This document shows, one piece after another, positions 61,736-64,000 of a stretch of DNA of 64,000 nt. The notes below the pieces were generated by a model that saw only the letters and a list, made by a program, of their open reading frames with translations, did not search any database and was not told the origin of the DNA. Position 1 is the first letter of the stretch; each line of letters begins with the position of its first letter. A program made the translations under genes and the position numbers. Origin of the DNA: CBDDFV01 sp965227335 (GTDB lineage Bacteria; Planctomycetota; Phycisphaerae; Phycisphaerales; SM1A02); NCBI GenBank assembly GCA_965227335.1, contig CBDDFV010000010.1:310001-374000 (forward strand), written 5' to 3'.

Positions 61736-62563
61736 ATGAACTCCCCCAACCTCCTTGACCGATCGGAACTGCTCGAGCTTGCCGCGCTTGATGTGTGCGG
61801 CCTGCTCGATGAGTACGAGTCGGCCCTGTTCACGCGTTCGTTCCATCACGCGCCGGCCGCCGTGCAGCGTGAGATCATCGATCTGCAGGCGGAACTCGCC
61901 GCCGACACCACGTTGCTTCCGGACGAATCGCCGGATCCGGCGCTGCGTCGTCGCGTCCTCGACGCCGTCAGCCGCGCCATCGAGAAGGAACAGACCGAAC
62001 TCGCCCCGCTCGCGACCATCGGCGGACACGCCGGCGGGCCGCTCCCGACAGGACGCGTCATCGCCGGCGCCGGCCGCAACGAAACCACCGCCCCGCTCTG
62101 GCGGGCCGCGGCGTTTGCGCTCGCGGCGTCGCTGGTCGTCGTGGCCTACTTCTGGATGTCGGCCAGCCAGAACGCGCACAACATCACGATGATCGCCATC
62201 GACAACAAGATGCAGGATCAGTTCGAGCGCGTGCTCGGACCGACCTTCGGCGAACTCGTGCTCGACGACGCGACCGACCGCGTCACGCTCGTCGCCGCCA
62301 GCAACGGCCCGCAGCGCGGCACGCTGCTGATCAACGGCGAAGGCGACCTCGGCTACATCGCGTTCGACGGCCTCCCCGCGGGCGACTATGTCCTGACCAT
62401 GACCCCCGACGAAGGCGTGACGCAGACCTTCGCGATCGCCACCAACGGCGGTCTCGACGGCGATCGCTTCGAGATCGGCGGCGGCCTCCCGTCCGCCACC
62501 GTCGCCGCCGCGTCGTGGACGCTCGCCACCATCGACGGCGCCGTCCTGCTCACCTCCGGCTGA
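61736..62563 (+). CDS. RskA-like membrane anti-sigma factor
   Basis: A 275-residue single-pass membrane protein: a cytoplasmic N-terminal domain (1-118) with LLELAALDVCGLLDEYESAL, a membrane helix (about 121-141, LWRAAAFALAASLVVVAYFW) and an extracytoplasmic part (about 145-275) with GTLLINGEGDLGYIAFDGLP, like the RskA C-terminal domain. The N-terminal domain has no His-x3-Cys-x2-Cys zinc motif of ZAS proteins. It should bind and hold the ECF sigma factor coded just before it, 68 bases upstream. No ribosome site is clear before the ATG. Confidence 0.82.
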   Translation: MNSPNLLDRSELLELAALDVCGLLDEYESALFTRSFHHAPAAVQREIIDLQAELAADTTLLPDESPDPALRRRVLDAVSRAIEKEQTELAPLATIGGHAGGPLPTGRVIAGAGRNETTAPLWRAAAFALAASLVVVAYFWMSASQNAHNITMIAIDNKMQDQFERVLGPTFGELVLDDATDRVTLVAASNGPQRGTLLINGEGDLGYIAFDGLPAGDYVLTMTPDEGVTQTFAIATNGGLDGDRFEIGGGLPSATVAAASWTLATIDGAVLLTSG

Positions 62564-62590
62564 GCCCTGATACAACCAACCCCCCCGCCG

Positions 62591-62617
62591 AGACCGGCCG
62601 ACTCGTTCGGCCGGTCT
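62591..62617 (+). terminator. Terminator after the anti-sigma gene
   Basis: Eleven-base perfect stem AGACCGGCCGA/TCGGCCGGTCT around CTCGT, 27 bases past the stop codon, followed by TGTCATT. The T-tract is interrupted, so strength is moderate. Confidence 0.7.
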
Positions 62618-62781
62618 TGTCATTACAGGAGACGAAGTCTCCTGCCCTACTCTCCACTGTCCACTTTCCCGGTCCGGCAAAAAACGCTCGCGCGACAAGC
62701 GTCGACCCACGGACAAAGAGCGGGTGGCGGGTGGACAGCTGTCGGTTGGGCCCCCGGGCGGCGTCAGGTTGAAGACGACCG

Positions 62782-62895
62782 CATGGGAAGTCGACCCGAG
62801 GGGAAGACGCTCCCGTGGGACGGCGGTCCCATGGGAAGGCGGTCCGATGGGAAGGGCGGTGCCATGGGAAGACGGTCCCATGGCGGAGCCATGGG
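62782..62895 (+). repeat. Composite repeat locus 3: ATGGGAAG units plus GGA-loop hairpin
   Basis: Four to five degenerate units of about 16-17 bases built around GGTCCCATGGGAAG lie at the end of the 332-base gap after the anti-sigma gene. They end in CCCATGGC-GGA-GCCATGGG (62877-62895), again an eight-base stem with a GGA loop. The stop codon of the convergent ABC-F gene begins at the very next base. The first part of the gap (62618-62780) holds no gene that I can support. Confidence 0.75.
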
Positions 62896-64000
62896 CTATG
62901 CGCGGCTGGTCCACTCCGCTTCCAGCGGCGCGATCTCGCCCGCGATCGCGTCACGACGCGCCTTGATCTCGTTCAGCTTCGCGGCGTCCGTGTAGACGTC
63001 CGGGTTCATCATCTCCATGTCGAGATGCTGACGCTCCGACTCCAGGGCCTCGATCTTCGCCTCGAGATCCTCGACGCTGAGATGGGAGAACGACGACGCG
63101 CCCTTCTTCCCACCTGACTTCGCCTTGTTCGACGACTTCTTCTGCGTCTGCCGCGCACGCTCCGCCTCCGCTCGCGCGGCGGCTTCCGCCTTCTCCTTCG
63201 CGGCGGCCGCCTCGCGTTGCTGGCGCTCCACCCATTCGCTGTACGTCCCCGTGAACTGCCGCACGCGGCCGTCGCCCTCGAAGATCAGCAGCCGATCGCA
63301 CGTCGCGTCCAGCAGCGCCCGGTCGTGCGTGATCAGCAGCATCGTGCCCTCGTACCCGCCGTCCGACGACAACGCCTCCTCCAGCCGCATGGCGGACGGA
63401 ATGTCCAGGTGGTTCGTCGGTTCGTCGAGCACCAGCAGGTTGTGCGCGCCGGCCATCAGGCCCGCCAGCACGGCCCGCGACCGCTCGCCGCCGGAGATCT
63501 CGGTCAGCGTCTTGTCCTGCTCGGCCCCGGTGAACAGAAACGCCCCGGCGAGGTCCCGGGCCTGCTGCTCGGACGCCTTCGCCGCGCCGTCGAGGCTGAC
63601 GATCACGCTCTGCAGGTACTGCCAGACCGTGAGCGACATATCCAGATGCTCGTGGAGTTGCCGGTAGTAGCCGACGCTCACCCGCGAGCCGAGCCGCGAT
63701 TCGCCCGAATCGGGTTCGAGTTCGTCGAGGAGCATCTTGACCAGCGTCGACTTGCCGACGCCGTTGGGGCCGATGATCCCGACCCGCTCCCCCCGCATCA
63801 CCGCCAGATCGAAGTCCTCGACGATGGTCAGGTCGTCGTACTTCTTCGTCAGGTGCTCCGCGACGATGACCTGGTCCCCGGAGCGCGGCGCCGGCGGCAG
63901 CTTCAGCCGCATCACCTTCAGCTCCTGCGGCCGATCGACCAAATCCTGCGCCTTGAACCGGTCCAGACGCGACTGCCGACCCCGGGCCTGCTTCGCCCGC
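62896..64000 (-). CDS. ABC-F family ATPase (partial, start beyond the window)
   Basis: The last 367 codons of a soluble twin-ATPase ABC-F protein, a family that acts on the ribosome or in stress/antibiotic protection. The linker (SRLDRFKAQDLVDRPQELK) is followed by the second ATPase domain: Walker A GPNGVGKST, signature SGGERSR, Walker B LLVLDEPTNHLD and the HDRALLD switch. A charged coiled coil (QREAAAAKEKAEAAARAEAE and following) ends the protein, like the DNA-binding arm of Uup. There are no export helices. Which ABC-F subgroup it belongs to cannot be settled without the first half. Confidence 0.9.
   Translation of the reverse strand, partial: RAKQARGRQSRLDRFKAQDLVDRPQELKVMRLKLPPAPRSGDQVIVAEHLTKKYDDLTIVEDFDLAVMRGERVGIIGPNGVGKSTLVKMLLDELEPDSGESRLGSRVSVGYYRQLHEHLDMSLTVWQYLQSVIVSLDGAAKASEQQARDLAGAFLFTGAEQDKTLTEISGGERSRAVLAGLMAGAHNLLVLDEPTNHLDIPSAMRLEEALSSDGGYEGTMLLITHDRALLDATCDRLLIFEGDGRVRQFTGTYSEWVERQQREAAAAKEKAEAAARAEAERARQTQKKSSNKAKSGGKKGASSFSHLSVEDLEAKIEALESERQHLDMEMMNPDVYTDAAKLNEIKARRDAIAGEIAPLEAEWTSRA

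Overview
The window is GC-rich, densely coded bacterial chromosome that I read as a planctomycete of the class Phycisphaerae. The signs are a DUF1800/DUF1501 pair, exported proteins with dockerin-like EF-hand repeats ending in LLAAWG, a short PEP-CTERM-like tail, a type II secretion-style prepilin with a CSSNMRQMG signature, and several membrane proteins carrying a C-x-x-C...CPECG zinc ribbon. I see no mobile element, CRISPR array, rRNA or tRNA. The placement rests on gene content only.

Layout. 0-8.7 kb: uracil salvage (upp), biotin ligase and NadC, a queuosine-precursor-type transporter, a HIT protein, and a sodium symporter coupled to a family-20 hexosaminidase. 8.8-12.6 kb: a GT-C glycosyltransferase, an exported protein and an M16 peptidase. 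13-19 kb: an AddB/AddA-type helicase-nuclease pair with overlapping genes. 19-27.5 kb: a lone NuoG-like subunit, a lipoprotein, a large beta-helix exported protein, a BRCT-MerR-TPR fusion and a pair of zinc-ribbon membrane proteins. 27.6-31.6 kb: a membrane-anchored coiled-coil protein, a lipid A-type acyltransferase, a stand-alone receiver and two small proteins. 31.7-38.5 kb: a dockerin-containing exported protein, DUF1800 and DUF1501, a second zinc-ribbon pair and a heavy-metal-binding lipoprotein. 38.5-45.3 kb: an exported esterase/peptidase, a creatininase-family hydrolase, a methyltransferase, a sugar-phosphate cyclase (EboD type), a PhnP-like hydrolase and a small membrane protein. 45.5-51.4 kb: System II cytochrome c maturation (CcsA, ResB) and an HtrA protease. 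51.4-56.8 kb: an EBO-type metabolite-traffic operon. 57-64 kb: an isolated ATP synthase gamma gene, a BamE-like lipoprotein, a cobalamin adenosyltransferase, a prepilin, an ECF sigma/anti-sigma pair and the end of an ABC-F ATPase.

The most interesting system is the EBO cluster: TatD-like hydrolase (EboB), TIM-barrel isomerase (EboE), UbiA prenyltransferase (EboC) and phosphodiesterase (EboF) in one tightly packed minus-strand unit. It starts with an unrecognised 107-residue protein and ends with an MtfA-type metallopeptidase. The cyclase EboD lies about 9 kb away on the other strand. In other bacteria this module helps move or modify a still undefined metabolite precursor at the cell envelope.

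Two sequence-level patterns recur. (1) At least twelve gene starts are preceded, 6-10 bases upstream, by a TAnnnT hexamer with no Shine-Dalgarno sequence, which suggests widespread leaderless transcription; this also settles several start codons. (2) Three intergenic loci carry a short-unit tandem repeat that ends in an 8-bp hairpin with a GGA loop, with compensatory changes between loci and a constant orientation.
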